Of a stretch of DNA of 64,000 nucleotides, positions 63,465-64,000 are shown one piece after another. The notes under the pieces were generated by a model. That model worked only from the letters and a program-made list of their open reading frames with translations. It was not told where the DNA came from and did not search any database. Positions within the stretch are counted from its first letter, which is position 1. Every line of letters starts with the position of its first letter. A program made the translations under genes and the position numbers. This DNA comes from Candidatus Woesearchaeota archaeon (GTDB lineage: Archaea > Nanobdellota > Nanobdellia > Woesearchaeales > UBA583), in NCBI GenBank assembly GCA_023898345.1, contig CP060218.1, positions 124,001 through 188,000 of the forward strand, given 5' to 3'.

Positions 63465-64000
63465 ATGGTCACACGTAAAGCAATAAATCAGGATTGGAAG
63501 AGACTCATGATTTTGATAGCATTTTTAGCTTTTTCAATGTTTGCTTTTAAAAATACGAGTTATGGATTGAGCTATCTTAATGATAGTGAAATCTTCAATG
63601 CTGAAATTGTACATGTTAATAGTCTTAAGGCTCCTTATTCTCTTCTTATGGAGTTTTCAAATACTATTAATGAAACACTAAGTTATAATGTTGAGATTGT
63701 GTACAAAAGAACAAATGAGATTGTCCAAAGTGAAGTTTTTGATTGTGGTTCTGAAAGTTCGTGTGAGAAGAAATTTGAGTTTCAGGGAATTTATTATGAT
63801 GATTATGAAGTGCATATTACTGTTGCTCATTTAGGAACTGTTTATAATCAGGATTTACCTTTTAGTTTTACAAAGGCGGAAACGAAAAATTTTTTTGTTG
63901 TTGATGAAGAGCAGTATATAGAAGTTGGAAAAGTCCCTGCGATTAGGGGAGAGATTTATCTTGAAAATTCTAGTAAGGTCCGTATTCTTGCAATTTCTGA
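63465..64000 (+). CDS. Secreted or membrane protein, C-terminus beyond the window
   Basis: 178 full codons are visible from the ATG at 63465 (MVTRKAINQDWKRLMILIAF) without a stop. One N-terminal hydrophobic helix (about 15-27), then an extracellular part with two Cys (DCGSESSC) and a strand-rich pattern (SYNVEIVYKRTNEIVQSEVF). It resembles the Ig-like surface proteins elsewhere in the window. Not recognised. Confidence 0.6.
   Translation, partial: MVTRKAINQDWKRLMILIAFLAFSMFAFKNTSYGLSYLNDSEIFNAEIVHVNSLKAPYSLLMEFSNTINETLSYNVEIVYKRTNEIVQSEVFDCGSESSCEKKFEFQGIYYDDYEVHITVAHLGTVYNQDLPFSFTKAETKNFFVVDEEQYIEVGKVPAIRGEIYLENSSKVRILAIS

Overview
The window looks like a piece of an AT-rich archaeal chromosome, most likely a DPANN archaeon of the Woesearchaeota/Pacearchaeota kind. 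Archaeal markers are an aRF1/eRF1-type release factor, transcription factor S, a NOG1-type GTPase, an archaellin, a class III (pilin-type) signal peptide, an AbrB-PhoU fusion, an archaeal-type triosephosphate isomerase, and TATA boxes about 25 bp upstream of many start codons with almost no leader. Against this background stand bacterial-type genes: GroEL/GroES, AspRS with a GAD domain, and a MutY without its iron-sulfur cluster. Lineage is inferred from gene content and style; no rRNA or tRNA gene was found.

Layout. 1-5 kb holds a minus-strand cluster of secreted subtilisin-like proteases (one frameshifted, one intact but shortened, one reduced to a silent 3' cassette) that share a nearly identical, more GC-rich block. 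5-23.4 kb carries an AbrB-PhoU regulator, an asnB operon, an intact IS5/IS903-type insertion, a GYGY-repeat surface protein, aspS, several zincin proteases (DUF1704, HtpX), a coiled-coil/nucleotidyltransferase-HEPN pair, orphan genes, and a phosphosugar mutase/tpiA operon. 23.4-30.8 kb has an IS200/IS605 element that seems to have split a gene, two PRC-barrel proteins around a membrane protein, a possible 308-bp MITE or structured element, a NOG1 GTPase, a HEAT protein and MutY. 30.8-47 kb is rich in cell-surface proteins (alpha/alpha-toroid protein, transglutaminase, pilin-like protein) mixed with housekeeping genes (M17 aminopeptidase, SulP transporter, TFS, polyprenyl synthase, U32 tRNA-hydroxylation-type protein).

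47.1-53.6 kb is a strongly AT-rich island bounded by a perfect 19-bp direct repeat. It carries a complete exporter cassette (secreted CARDB-like protein, MacB/FtsX-type permease, ABC ATPase, HTH_10 regulator) plus orphan genes, and sits directly against the TATA box of cysS. 53.6-64 kb returns to core genes: cysS, a degenerate THUMP/methyltransferase-like protein, RNase HI, a coiled-coil protein with an Ada-like zinc motif, an archaellin, aRF1 with an unusual TATNIKD motif, a large surface protein, and groES-groEL.

The most noteworthy observations are the protease cassette mosaic, the island with its direct repeats, the release factor motif, a duplicated microprotein-like repeat, and a gene apparently broken by an IS200/IS605 element. 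All family calls are from reading motifs by eye; no database search was run.
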